Positions 1 through 10,852 of a DNA stretch of 64,000 bases are shown here, in pieces. A program made the position numbers and the translations under genes. Within the stretch, counting starts at the first letter, position 1; every line of letters starts with the position of its first letter. A model generated the notes under the pieces. That model was not told where the DNA came from, did not search any database, and saw nothing but the letters and a program-made list of their open reading frames with translations. The DNA is from Acytostelium subglobosum LB1 (lineage: Eukaryota > Evosea > Eumycetozoa > Acytosteliales > Acytosteliaceae): positions 434,001 to 498,000 of the forward strand of contig NW_012236529.1 of the NCBI RefSeq assembly GCF_000787575.1, given 5' to 3'.

Positions 1-69
1 CATACTTGGACGAGTTTGGTATGAGTTTGAGGAGTTGTCCTGCTGGTACATGTATGGTTGGTTCAACAT
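1..69 (-). CDS. N-terminus of an unknown gene, cut by the window edge
   Basis: Reading leftwards from an ATG at 69-67, 23 codons stay open to the window edge (begins MLNQPYMYQQDN, rich in Gln, Asn, Ser and Tyr). The ATG follows an A-rich leader (ATCAAA), the usual start context here, and upstream DNA is AT-rich and non-coding. The Q/N/S/Y composition is common at dictyostelid N-termini and says nothing about function. The rest of the gene lies outside the window. It could be chance, since only 69 bases are seen. Confidence 0.45.
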   Translation of the reverse strand, partial: MLNQPYMYQQDNSSNSYQTRPSM

Positions 70-897
70 TTTGATTGAGTAAGGTAATAGGTTGGAGTAG
101 TATTCAGAAGTGTTTATCTGTTGCTTGGTTTGATGTAGAAGTGACATCGATGTCACTCCTTATATAAGGAGCTAATAGGACCTCCATTGTCCTCCTGTCA
201 ATCCATTGATTGACCATGTCTGTCAATCCAGTCAATCACTTTTTGGACATCCACTCCCCCACTTTCGTTTTCACCCCTTTTCTCGATTGATTGACAGAGC
301 TTGGTCCACAAACATTTTCAGATCAACACTTCAAGTCAGTCAATCAGGTCAATCAAACTATCTGTCTCTTAACAACTTGTCAATGCACTAATGAGGCCCA
401 ATTAGTGTACAAGACCCAAAGTCTTATACACACATTGTTTGAACTTGCTCATGAACCTCGAGGTTAGTCGGTTGGATGTTACCTCATTGTTTGATTACTC
501 TCTTACAATGTATTATAAAAGGTGATTAAGGTAAGTAAGTATGTAAGAATATAAGGTAATAGTTCTTATTAGTTGGTCATTCAATCAAATTATAATACAA
601 CATTAGAGTACTCTATGGTGATCAAAATGGTAAAGAGTGATGCATATGCCCATGAATGAACCCCACCTCGCACCACAGTCTACCTCAACTTCACCAATAT
701 CAAACACGCGCACATGTCTTGGCGATTCAAAGTTAAATTGGTCATCAATCATCCTATCATTACCCTTTATTTACTCTCTACACTTTGTACATAAACATCA
801 ACAACGACAACAACGTTGTTCATTCATTCATTCATTCATTCATTCATTCATTCATTCATTCTTAGGTTTACATATACATATATATATATAACTAAAA
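70..897. promoter_or_regulatory. Intergenic, divergent promoter region
   Basis: About 830 bases between a leftward gene start and the rightward glycerol-3-phosphate dehydrogenase start. It is AT-rich with many TCAA/TTGA words and a TTCA tetranucleotide run at about 819-860 close to the ATG. A short AT-rich stretch (ATATATATATAAC) lies just before the ATG. Open frames here (206-391, 637-891) have simple-repeat composition and no coding look. No RNA gene seen. Confidence 0.5.
819..860. repeat. TTCA tetranucleotide microsatellite
   Basis: About ten uninterrupted TTCA units 40 bases upstream of the start codon at 898. On the sense strand of the downstream gene this is the same pyrimidine-rich word family (TTCA/TCAA) that fills introns in this window. 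Confidence 0.85.
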
Positions 898-2863
898 ATG
901 TCAAGAATACTATCATTTATAAAGAGAAATAAGATTGCTTTGGTAGCAGGTGCTGGCACTGTATGGTTTGTGCAAGCGACTAACTTGTTCTCGCCGGGTT
1001 CGGTCGAGTCATATTTGGATAAACAGGATCGTATAAATAAGACTGCTTACTCGGTGATGGAGCCAAGCAGGTTGGTGACCGCACCTCTGCCCACACGTGC
1101 ACAACAGTTGGCCAAACTGGCGGCGCTAACCGAGCCGCTGGACGTTGTGGTCATTGGTGGCGGTGCTACGGGCTCAGGTGTGGCACTCGATGCTCAAACA
1201 CGTGGACTCAATACCGCACTGTTTGAGCGCGCAGACTTTGCCAGTGGCACATCCAGTCGCTCGACCAAGTTGCTACATGGTATGCATTCATTTGCGTGCG
1301 CGCGTCTGCTGGCTCACTCGCTCAGCTGTTGACTAATACAACAACAACATACAAGGTGGAATAAGATACTTGGAGTCTGCCATTATGAACTTGGATTATG
1401 AGGACTTGCACTTGGTGAAGGAGGCATTGCACGAGCGATCAAACTTGTTGAACAACGCACCACATCTGTCGAGTGCACTCCCATTGGCCATCCCTATATT
1501 CAACGTCATCGACCTGCCCAAGATGTGGATCGGCACCAAGCTGTACGACTTTTTCTACCCGGGTAACGACATCCCGGGCTCATACTACATGTCCAAGAGC
1601 AAGACCTTGGAAATGTTCCCACACATGCGCGACGGATGCCTCGGCTCGATGGTCTACTATGACGGCCAGCATAATGACGCTCGCATGAACCTCTCCATCG
1701 CGCTGTCGGCCGCAGCCGCTGGCGCTGTCACAATGAACTACACACAAGTGGTCGATCTGCTCAAGGACGCCAACAATAAGGTAACAGGTGTAGTCATTCA
1801 GGACAGGATGACAGGCACCAAGTATGAGGTCAAGGCCAAGTGTGTGGTCAATGCCACCGGCCCCTTCACAGACGCTGTCCGCAAGATGGATGACCCCGCC
1901 ACCCAGCCCATCGTGTTGGGTGCCAGCGGTACACACTTGATCCTGCCCGCGGCAATGTCACCTCGTCACATGGGATTGCTCAATCCAAAGACCAAAGACG
2001 GAAGAGTGCTCTTCATCCTGCCATTCGAGGGCCGCACTATTGCAGGCACGACAGATCACACCTCGGACATTACATACACACCAAAGCCTACTAGTGAGGA
2101 TGTCAAGTTCATCTTGGAAACAGTATCAGAGTACTACACTGTACCACTGACAGAGAAGGATGTGATGGCAGCATGGACTGGCATCAGACCATTGGTGAAG
2201 AAGTCGGTGGACATGCCAACATCCAAGGTCAACAGGAGTCATACTATACTTACCAGTCCATCTGGATTGGTGACGATCACCGGTGGCAAGTGGACCACCT
2301 ATCGATCAATGTCCGAGGAGACCGTCGACAAGGTCGTCTCACAGCTCAAGGCCTTCACGCCAAAGGCTGGACATACCGCCAATATGGTGCTCTACGGTGG
2401 TGACAAGTACTACAACGACATTGATAAGTATTTGGTCAAGAGTATGTTGTTCAAGATTGACATCTACGATCGATCAATCACTCACTAATCTACCTAATCA
2501 ATCACAGACTTCAATGTTGAAGAGGATGTAGCACATCATTTGGCACACACTTATGGAGATCATGCAATCAATGTATTGCAGTTGGCAAAGGATAAGGGAT
2601 TGGAGAAGAGACTGACGCCAGACTATCCTTACATCGAGGCAGAGGTGTTGTACGCTGTGTCAGAGTACGCCTGTACACCAGAGGACATCATCGCGCGCAG
2701 GACTCGTCTAGCATTCCTTGACAACAAGAAATCCGTTGAAGTATTGCCCAGGATCGTTGACATCATGGCATCATCACTTGGTTGGAACAAACAGACCAAA
2801 GAGAGACAGTACAAAGAAACATTGGACTTCCTCAAGACTATGACATTCGAACAACAAAGCTAA
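898..2863 (+). CDS. FAD-dependent glycerol-3-phosphate dehydrogenase, mitochondrial
   Basis: Oxidises glycerol-3-phosphate to dihydroxyacetone phosphate at the inner mitochondrial membrane and passes electrons to quinone. Three exons: 898-1279, 1356-2441 and 2508-2863, with phase-consistent joins, giving 607 residues, the usual size for this family. A short basic and hydrophobic N-terminus (residues 1-25) may be the targeting or anchor segment. The FAD-binding motif [12 protein letters not shown] is at about 82-93, followed by [16 protein letters not shown] spanning the first intron. GTTDHT and [10 protein letters not shown] are the later FAD/substrate motifs. The C-terminal exon is the family's helical cap domain. 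There is no EF-hand extension, unlike animal GPD2. Identification is firm. Confidence 0.95.
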
Positions 2864-3859
2864 ATTAAAATGGTTGGATACAGCCGCCAACATCAATCAT
2901 TCATTCAATCAATCAATCGATAGGCCGACCATCATTTGTCAACATCATCACTCCTTCCAGTCGGCTCCACTCCCTTCCATCACTCATACCCATCATCACT
3001 CTTTCAACAATGTCATTGATTACCATGGCGACATTGAGGATGGATGTTATATCCCAACTCTTCTCGGTCTAATCTCGGTCGATATTGAATATATTGGATA
3101 ATCACTGAAGTCATCATCAATCAATCAATGCTTACTTCTGGATACTGTGATTACCATCGATTGTACATGCTGTTCCACTCCATCGTCATCATCATCATCA
3201 TCGTAGATTGATGATATTCATATGAATATCTCTGCACTCTCAATCTTTCATCTTTCATTCTTTCTCCCCTAACTAACACCAGATACACAGCACGAGGTAT
3301 CACGTTAGTAACTCTGAGCTATACCCCAAACACACGTCAATGACCCCTGTCGATGACAATCAATCAATCAAACAATCAATCACTCACACACTAACACACT
3401 AACACATAAGAACACCGGGTTACGATGACGAAGTGTAGTGGATGTATTTACAAGTTATAAACATGGTAGATCAATTATAAGTTGACTGGCACTTGAGTGG
3501 AAGTGGTGGTCAACTCAAGTCAAGTCAGTGATATCATGTTAAATTGAACAATGGACATATCCCAAATTGATTATAAATATATTTATAGAGTATTTAATAG
3601 TGATCATATGGTTACTAGGGTATAATATCAATCAATAATATCAATAAGAGAGTAGAGATAAGTGATATTATTATGGGTTCATTGAATCCAATCCGTATTC
3701 AGAATGGATCTATATCATAGTTTGTAACATTCGTCTGTTTATACATCCTGGATAATTGATTGACATCATTGTAATAAAGTATAAATACTACCTTGTAATC
3801 ATTCAATCAAATCATCAAATCAATCAATCAATTAACTAACTAACTACTAATCAACTAAA
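2864..3859. other. Intergenic region, no gene seen
   Basis: About 1 kb between two rightward genes, with many TCAA runs. A TATAAATA box at 3780-3787 lies about 75 bases before the next ATG. The frame at 2874-3101 is repeat-like (His/Ser/Asn from TCA/CAT words) and was not accepted as a gene. Confidence 0.5.
3780..3787 (+). promoter_or_regulatory. Probable TATA box
   Basis: TATAAATA about 73 bases upstream of the ATG at 3860, followed by a TCAA-rich leader. Position and sequence fit a dictyostelid TATA element for the small gene that follows. Confidence 0.5.
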
Positions 3860-4310
3860 ATGACTATCCTTGGTAAATATCATCATCATTAATATTTCCA
3901 ACTTTAAATATGATCATTCATCACTAACATTCCAATCTTGTAGCTGCACTTTCAAACTTGGCCGGCCCAATCCAATCCTCCAACAATGCCCGTCTCACCT
4001 CTGGCTCTGCCTCCGCTGCTGGTCAGGGCGCCAATGGTACCTCTGGTCTCTTGTCCTTCTTGGGTCTTGGCTCATCCGACGTCTCATCGACAACAACTTT
4101 GAACGCCAGTGTTCCAAACATATTGACCACCTCGCTCACCAACACCACCACCGTCTCCACCAAGTAAGCTATCTGACATCTTACTCCCTCGTCCGTCTTG
4201 TTGTGTACATTAATAAACAACACCATTGTTGGTTCAATAGGAGTGAGCTGTGCATCCAGCTTGTCTGGACACTCTCACTCCTGTTCAGGTTGCATCATAT
4301 CCATCCTTGA
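3860..4310 (+). CDS. Small MTIL-type Ser/Thr/Asn/Gly-rich protein
   Basis: Three exons: 3860-3872, 3944-4163 and 4241-4310, giving 100 residues. The protein starts MTILAALSNLAGPIQSSNN, like the large dictyostelid family of small developmentally expressed proteins that begin MTI/MTL and are rich in Ser, Asn and Gly (hssA/2C/7E-like). A Gly/Ser segment (GANGTSGLLSFLGLGSS) and a Thr-rich stretch follow. The tiny first exon of 13 bases breaks a codon after MTIL, an arrangement I believe recurs in this family. The last exon is less certain: its join is phase-correct but it encodes an unusual tail (CIQLVWTLSLLFRLHH). No enzymatic role is implied. Confidence 0.6.
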
Positions 4311-4497
4311 CTTCCCCGCAAGTCTACCACTCTTCAATCTTAATTGATAATGTACAACGCTCGTCGTTGTTATGTGTAGAGAGAGCCTTTATTGGTGATC
4401 CAACAACCAACGAAGAGGTCAGATTGTGTATCCTGCCTCTGACACTTATGTGAAAGAGACAGGTGATCGATCGAGGTGAACGAACTAAGAGCTTAGT

Positions 4498-5451
4498 TTA
4501 GTTCTGGGTGGTCATCTGCTCAGCTGGGAACTCAAAGACGACGTCCTTGCCAGTCAGCTTGTGGTAGACGGCAGAGAATGAGTCGAGCTTGTGACCGGTG
4601 ACGGTGAACTCCTTGCGGTCCAAGTAAACCTTGTGCAGCTTGGAGCCGTCGAGACGGTATCTCAAGCGTCTGCCAATGATGTTGGTTGGGTAGACGAGGT
4701 CCTCGAGCATGGCGTCGTGGACGGACTTGATGGTGCGCGAGATTGGGACCTTCTGTTGCTTGACCTTGTTGGTCGAAGACACCTGGTGGATGATTCTGCG
4801 CTGGGCAATGATCATAACGTTCTTGCTGCCAAACTTCTTCTCCAACTCCCAAATCAACTTTTGTTGGATCTGTTATGTATGGATTGATTGATTGATTGAA
4901 GGCGTATGCGTGTGGATGATGATGGTGATGAAGGGAAGGAAAGCGTAAGAAGGGCTGTCGTCGTTTGGATCGTCGCCGATGTGGCGACGACGACGAAAGT
5001 GGCGAGAGTGAGTGCTGCCAATGAAATGGCAGTTTCACCTCGGTATAGTTTGGATCGAACATGGTCTATTGCTCCCTTCTCCTACTCCTCCTACTCCTCC
5101 TCCGCCCCACAATAGAGGGGCTGCGTGGAGGATAAGGATATGAAGGGAACAGAGAACAACATGTTGTCCACTAGTTTTGTTTGGGCAGTGCAACGCAGCG
5201 CGGTGGATAGTGATTGGAATGAAGATGCTTACCTTGTTGTAGGCCTTGAGCTGACGGAATGGGACAAAGACGACAATAGCCTTCTTTCCCTCAGAGACGT
5301 CGAACTCCTTAGCGGCGACGATCTGGAGGTTCTGGAGGGATTTGAAGTCATTGTTGTTCTCGAGGTCCAAAAGAGCCTGAGCAACGCTGTTCTCGAGCTC
5401 AGTTGGCTCCTTTCCGGCGGACTTGACAATCTTCTTCTTTGTGGTGAGCAT
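4498..5451 (-). CDS. rps7: 40S ribosomal protein eS7
   Basis: Component of the small ribosomal subunit. Two exons, 5451-5233 and 4869-4498, encode 196 residues, the normal length for eS7. The C-terminal half contains the family's conserved block (KVPISRTIKSVHDAMLEDLV, then YPTNIIGRRLRYRLDGSK and HKLTGKDVVFEFP). The start is fixed by MLTTKKKIVKSAGKEPTELE, the typical basic eS7 N-terminus. The single intron (363 nt) is long for this window and contains a CT-rich stretch on the plus strand (about 5075-5103). It ends tail-to-tail with the MTIL-type gene, about 190 bases away, and starts divergently from Arp1. Confidence 0.95.
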
Positions 5452-6023
5452 CTTGGTATCTGTTGTTGTTTATCCATGTTCGTGATTCCTTGTTAGTTTA
5501 GTTGTCTATTGATGATGTGATGGCCTGGATAGATGAAGGATATAAGACATACAAAGGCTTTGGATATGTTGAGATGGGATGGATTGGGGATCAAAAGGAG
5601 TGAGTTGGATGTAGTCGAGTTGAATAAGTCGTTCGTGTGTGAAGAAGGTGGAGGAGAGAATTTGTTGGACTTCAAAAATAAAACAAATGAAATGTTTGAT
5701 TTTAGAAGGAAGTTCATGACACATTAAAAATAAAATCAAGGAGGTGTTGTGTGATGAAGTTGTTCAAGTGAATCTGAAGGACCACACCAGTAACCCAAAC
5801 CTTGCTTTGATGAGATTATGAAGGCAAGCGCGCTTCATTCATTCATTCAAAGTATAGACTATCACCCACTCATTGTTGTATTATTAGTATCTCTTTTCCT
5901 CTTCCCTACTATCAAACACATATATATATATATATATATAAATATATATATTCTCTACATAGACAACAGACATCAGTATATTGGAGACACTCATTCACAG
6001 AAAGACATAATAATATTTAGAGA
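5452..6023. promoter_or_regulatory. Divergent promoter between eS7 (-) and Arp1 (+)
   Basis: About 570 bases with no credible frame. It holds a TA dinucleotide run at about 5921-5950, roughly 75-100 bases before the Arp1 ATG, which may serve as its TATA region. Several short overlapping frames on both strands are AT-driven. Confidence 0.5.
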
Positions 6024-7494
6024 ATGTCAGAACAGATTTCCAATCAACCTATTGTCTTGGACAATGTATGTCATTGACACACGAATCATTGAATGAATCA
6101 ATGGATGAGCGAATGAATGGTATATGAGTACTGACAATGTTGAATCATTTCATTAGGGAAGCGGCACGATCAAGGTTGGATTTGCAGGTCAAGATCAACC
6201 ATCTTCAGTATTCCCATCAATGTAAGCAGCCTTGATTGATTGATTGATCGATAGATCACATATTGGAATTGACTGAGTACACTTACTCACTCAACTCAAC
6301 TCAATCAATCAAACATTGAATCAATCAATCAAACAGGATTGGAGTTCCAAAGTATAAGAAGGTCATTGGAACTAATGTAGAGAGCGACTCTTCATTCTTT
6401 GTTGGTGAAAAGATTAGCGATATGAGAGGAATACTGAAGCTCAGACATCCAATGACCAATGGTGTCGTCACAGATTGGGAGAACATGGAGAAGGTTTGGA
6501 CTCACGCATATGAGCTACTCAAGATACAATCATCAGAGGTATGTTCTCGACCAACCGACCAAATACTTCATGGCCAAATCAGTCGTTGAATGATCAGACA
6601 TCACTGACAATCAATCAATCAATCAATCAATCAAAACAATCACAATTATAATAGCATCCAGTATTGATGACAGATGTACCAAACAACCCAAGACTACACA
6701 GGGAGAGAGCAGCAGAGTTACTATTTGAGACATACAATGCACCAGCAATCTACTTCTCGATTCCAGCCATTCTGAGTCTTTATGCCTCTGGTAAGACAAC
6801 GGGCATCGTCGTGGACTCTGGCGATGGAGTCACACATTGTGTGCCAGTGTTTGAGGGCTTTGCCCTGCCACACGCCATCGTGCGCACGGATATTGGTGGT
6901 CGCAACATCACCGAGCACCTACAGCATCTGTTGCGTCGCAGCGGATACAACTTCAAGACGACGGCAGAGATGGAGGTGGTGCGCACCATCAAGGAGAAGT
7001 GCTGCTACGTGGCCTTTGACCCACAGAAGGAGGAGGAGCTGGGCGAGCTCGACAAGTCCACGTCCAAGCCCGTGCAGACCACATACCAGCTGCCGGACGG
7101 CAACGTCATCGACCTGGGCGCCGAGAAGTTCCGCGCGCCCGAGATCCTCTTCCACCCCGACATCATTGGCGACGAGTCGCCGGGCATCCACCAGTGTCTG
7201 GACATGTCGATCCGCAAGTCGGACATTGATCTGAGGAAGACATTGTATTCAAACATCATTCTGGGCGGTGGTTCGACGTTGTTCCACGGCTTTGGCGAGC
7301 GTCTGCTGCACGAGGTCAAGAAGCTGGCGCCCAAGGACGTCAAGATCAAGATCACAGCGCCACTCGAGAGGAAGTACTCGGCATGGATCGGAGGTTCCAT
7401 TCTGGCCTCGCTGACCACCTTTAAGGACATCTGGGTCACTGTACAGGAGTATGAGGATGAGGGTGCTGCCATCCTCCACAGAAAGATATTGTAG
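6024..7494 (+). CDS. Actin-related protein 1 (centractin), dynactin filament subunit
   Basis: Builds the short actin-like filament of dynactin, which couples dynein to cargo on microtubules. Four exons: 6024-6065, 6157-6221, 6337-6538 and 6655-7494, giving 382 residues, close to actin and Arp1 length. Phosphate loop 1 reads [51 protein letters not shown] and [17 protein letters not shown] are the other nucleotide-binding motifs. [19 protein letters not shown] and the C-terminal [10 protein letters not shown] match Arp1 better than actin or Arp2/3. A short insertion near residue 240 ([12 protein letters not shown]) relative to animal Arp1 is a lineage feature. Introns carry TCAA runs before the acceptor. 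Confidence 0.93.
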
Positions 7495-7974
7495 GATCAT
7501 AATCATCATCATCATCAAATACAAATGTGCAAAAGAAGGCCAATGGTCATGGTCATGGGCATTGTCATGGGCATGGACATGGCCAACACCAATGTTAGCG
7601 ACGAGCATTACCACCACCAACAACCACAATAATAATTAATTATCCTTTATCCTTATCCTTTATACTTTATTTGCCTTTTTGCAATGTAACATGATATGAT
7701 GGAACAGATGGCTCAATACCTGGTTAAGTCCCATCGATTGCAAACATTCACACTTTGCAAGTACTCTTCATCATCTTCCCAACTTTGTGATAATTTATAA
7801 CTTTGGAATTGCATTGTCTTTGCAAAAACAAACAAATATAAAGATATTTCCTACTTTTTGGGTACATCAAATCAATCAATCAATAATTGGACATGTATAA
7901 ATAGAAATGATCAATGTTCAATCATATATATAATAACAATACAAAACTAATATAAAGATACAACACTACAAAGA
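7495..7974. other. Intergenic region downstream of Arp1
   Basis: The first 130 bases, probably 3' UTR, contain GGTCAT/GGGCAT-type hexamer repeats (about 7543-7590). The rest is AT-rich. A TATAAATAG box at 7896-7904 lies about 79 bases before the next ATG. No further gene seen. Confidence 0.45.
7896..7904 (+). promoter_or_regulatory. Probable TATA box of first lysozyme-like gene
   Basis: TATAAATAG 79 bases upstream of the ATG at 7975, in an otherwise TCAA-rich promoter. Confidence 0.5.
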
Positions 7975-9324
7975 ATGAATTACTACATTACCATAATAAT
8001 ATTTGTTCTGGTTTTGATCAGTGCCTCTAAAGCAGTAAGTATTATTAATTAAATAAAATAATAATTATGTTCTCATCCTAACTTTAATATTCTAGCAAAC
8101 AATGGATTGTTCCCAACTTCAATCATTGGCTGATTCCACTTTTGGAGGAGGACAAACTGCCACTGATTTCATTTGCATTGCCTTCTACGAGTCATCATGG
8201 AATCCAAGTAAGTAAAATATTTGATTCATATCCAATTAATCATTTTATTAATACTATATCTAATTTAGATGCTGTTAACTCTCAAACTCAAGCATCTGGT
8301 CTCTGGCAAATACTTCCTTCGCACTGTGGTGAGATCTGTTCTGCTTGTAGCTCACAAGAGGACCTCTTCAATCCCCAGATCAATGCCGAGTGTGCCTTAG
8401 CTGTCTACAATGCTCAAGGTCTCAATGCTTGGACTACATGGGCAGAAGGTGATTGTAATGGATGGTCTCAATGTAAGCCCAATTCCCCTCATTCAATCTA
8501 TCAATCAATTAATCAATCAATGAATAACTCACTCACTCATTCAAACGCCTAACCAATTATTATTAGGTTCTTCAAGTTCTGGTACCTCCACGACCTCTAC
8601 CACCACTTCAGGAACATCCACCTCCACCACTACTGGTGCTACTAGTGGAACTTCAACAGGAAAGACTTCAACTACTACTTCCTCAGGTAGTTCAAGTGGT
8701 GGTAGCTCAACTACAACTGGCAATAGTACCACTTCAACTGGTTCATCAGGTTCAAGTGGAACTACTACCTCATCAGGAAACACCACCACGTCAACTGGTA
8801 CCTCGGGTACTGGCACAAGTGGAACCACAGGCAACTCAACTTCATCTGGTTCCTCTGGTCAAACATCAGCCACAAGTGGTACCACTGGCAACTCAACCTC
8901 ATCAGGCTCCTCTGGCTCATCAGGCCAGACCACAGGAACTAGTGGCACTACTGGTAACTCGACCTCCTCATCATCTGGTCAAACATCAGCCACAAGTGCA
9001 ACATCTGGACAAACTGGTAACTCGACCTCATCGGGATCATCTGGATCATCAGGTTCAAGTGGTGGCAGTTCAACAAGTAAGACGTCTGGATCTTCCGGTT
9101 CATCAGGACAATCTAGTGGTGGAAGTAGCAGCAACAACAGCAGTGGTGGTAAGACTTCAACGACATCAAGTGGAGGATCAGGATCATCTGGTCAAACATC
9201 TGGTTCTACAACAGGTAACTCAACAGCCACCGCAACATCCTCTGGTCACTCTGCCGGTAGTTCTTCATCTGGTCAATCATCTGGATCGTCCGGATCATCA
9301 GGTCAAGGAGTAGGACTCTATTGA
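7975..9324 (+). CDS. Secreted lysozyme-like protein with long Ser/Thr/Gly tail (copy 1)
   Basis: Four exons: 7975-8034, 8096-8207, 8269-8472 and 8567-9324, giving 377 residues. Exon 1 is a clean signal peptide (MNYYITIIIFVLVLISASKA). Residues about 21-125 form a small Cys-containing domain with a lysozyme-fold signature: [13 protein letters not shown] (Glu in the catalytic position), then [16 protein letters not shown] and AVYNAQGLNAWTTW. I infer peptidoglycan cleavage, probably of bacterial prey. Residues about 127-377 are a low-complexity Ser/Gly/Thr tail with repeated [15 protein letters not shown] units, a likely O-glycosylated or phosphoglycosylated stalk. Followed 620 bases later by a same-strand paralogue. 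The exact glycoside-hydrolase family is not settled from sequence alone. Confidence 0.8.
8567..9320 (+). repeat. Imperfect Ser/Gly/Thr coding repeats
   Basis: The last exon of the first lysozyme-like gene is built from imperfect short DNA repeats such as TCATCTGGTCAAACATCAG (seen at about 8854 and 8970) and GGATCATCTGG. They maintain reading frame, so the tail can change length by unequal recombination without breaking the protein. Confidence 0.7.
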
Positions 9325-9943
9325 TCAATCAAACACTAACATACACACACAATCAAAGATCACTCTTTAACTTATATAATTCATTGAATAAATATACTTA
9401 TATTTGATCAGGCCTGATCAAAGAGTATCTTTGCATCAAACAATCACGAATATTGTTTACCCAGTTGGTCTTTTGAATGTCTTTAATACCAACAATGGGT
9501 AAAGAGGGTTGGTTTGACTTGACCAGGGAATGATCGATAGATTGATTTAGTTGGTGGTCTGAGAACATCACACATTTACAAGAGATAAAGATAGTTCAGT
9601 TGATTATTCATACCTACAAATAACCAACCAACGAGTGATTGAAATATCTTTAGAAAGATTTTAAGTGATTTGATATCCAGCGTTTAAAATAAAAGAAATA
9701 TCTCAATCTTTGATTGATTGGGCGGGCCTGCCAAGATGAGGCTTTGGCCCTATTTAGCCAGATATTTTTTGAAAGGTGTCTTTGCTCACTGAGTGATGGT
9801 TCATTATTTATGTCCCGTTGGCGACCAAACGAACTATCTATCATTCATATATATCTAAGAGATACTACTATTGTATATATCTATATCTATCTTACATTTA
9901 TCTCAAACTCAACTAATTCAATCATTCACATAATAACATAATA
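9325..9943. other. Intergenic region between the tandem lysozyme-like genes
   Basis: About 620 bases. It contains a perfect 20-base palindrome at 9403-9422, a GC-rich patch near 9720-9750 and AT-rich DNA before the next start. The frames at 9650-9844 (-) and 9714-9941 (+) lack coding features and were rejected. Confidence 0.5.
9403..9422. promoter_or_regulatory. Perfect 20-base palindrome
   Basis: TTTGATCAGGCCTGATCAAA reads the same on both strands. It lies about 80 bases after the stop of copy 1 and 520 bases before copy 2. It could be a dimeric transcription-factor site or a 3'-end hairpin for copy 1; sequence alone does not decide. Confidence 0.5.
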
Positions 9944-10659
9944 ATGAAGTTCTTTGCTACTTTGATCTTTGCTTTGGCCTTCATTGCTGCCACTTCTGCA
10001 GTAAGTATTGTTACTCGTGGTCATCAATTCAATCAAATCAATAGCGTACTAACTAGCATGGTTGATTGATTGATTGATTGAATGATTGTAGCAAACATTG
10101 GATTGTGCTCAAATGCAATCTTTGGCCGATTCCACCTTTGGTGGAGGTCAGACCTCGACCAACTTTATCTGTATTGCCTTCTACGAGTCATCATGGAACC
10201 CCAGTAAGTACATCCATTAGTTTTGTCCAATCATACCTATACTCATGCTGATCATTCAATCAATGAATAATAGACGCTGAGAACTCTGGATCTTCCGCCT
10301 CTGGCCTGTGGCAGATTCTTCCAGAGCACTGTGGTGAGCTTTGCCCAGCATGCACCACCCCATCCGACCTCTTTGACCCATCGATCAACGCTCAATGTGC
10401 CCTCGCCGTCTACAACGCACAAGGTTATGATGCCTGGACCACCTGGTCTAGCGGAGACTGCACAAGCTGGACTCAATGCTCTGCTTCTGGATCATCATCT
10501 GGTGGCTCAGCTGCTGCATCCTCATCTGGCACCACCACCAGTGGCACTGGATCCTCTGGTCAGACCTCCTCCACTGGAACTTCTTCCTCGGGCAGCTCTG
10601 GATCATCTGGTTCAACCGGCTCCTCCTCCTCTGGAAGTGGTACCGCTGCAAGCAACTAA
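9944..10659 (+). CDS. Secreted lysozyme-like protein with short Ser/Gly tail (copy 2)
   Basis: Tandem paralogue of the gene at 7975. Three exons: 9944-10000, 10092-10203 and 10274-10659, giving 184 residues. Signal peptide [19 protein letters not shown], then a domain nearly identical in layout to copy 1 ([13 protein letters not shown] with the catalytic-type Glu, [34 protein letters not shown]). The first two introns sit at exactly the same codons and phases as in copy 1, and exon 2 is the same length (112 bases). The third intron of copy 1 is absent, and the Ser/Thr/Gly tail is only about 55 residues. Coding DNA is more GC-rich than in copy 1. Confidence 0.82.
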
Positions 10660-10852
10660 TTTAATCCAATTTAAATTAATTAATATATTATAATTATTAA
10701 TACTGGGAATAAATATATTTGTCCTTGTTATTCAATCAAACAATCAATTAATTAATTAATAAAATAAAATAGTTTGTTATGTATTGGAACATCCTTGTGA
10801 ATGAATGAATGAATGATTGAATGAATGTATGAATGACCAAATCAATGATTGA

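Noticed and set aside
7543-7610. His/Gly-rich frame after the Arp1 stop
   Set aside because: Reads GHGHGHCHGHGHGQHQC but has no start codon and stops just upstream; most likely a hexamer repeat in the 3' UTR.
8541-8834. 97-codon Val/Pro/Glu-rich minus-strand frame
   Set aside because: A shadow of the Ser/Thr/Gly-repeat tail of the lysozyme-like gene.
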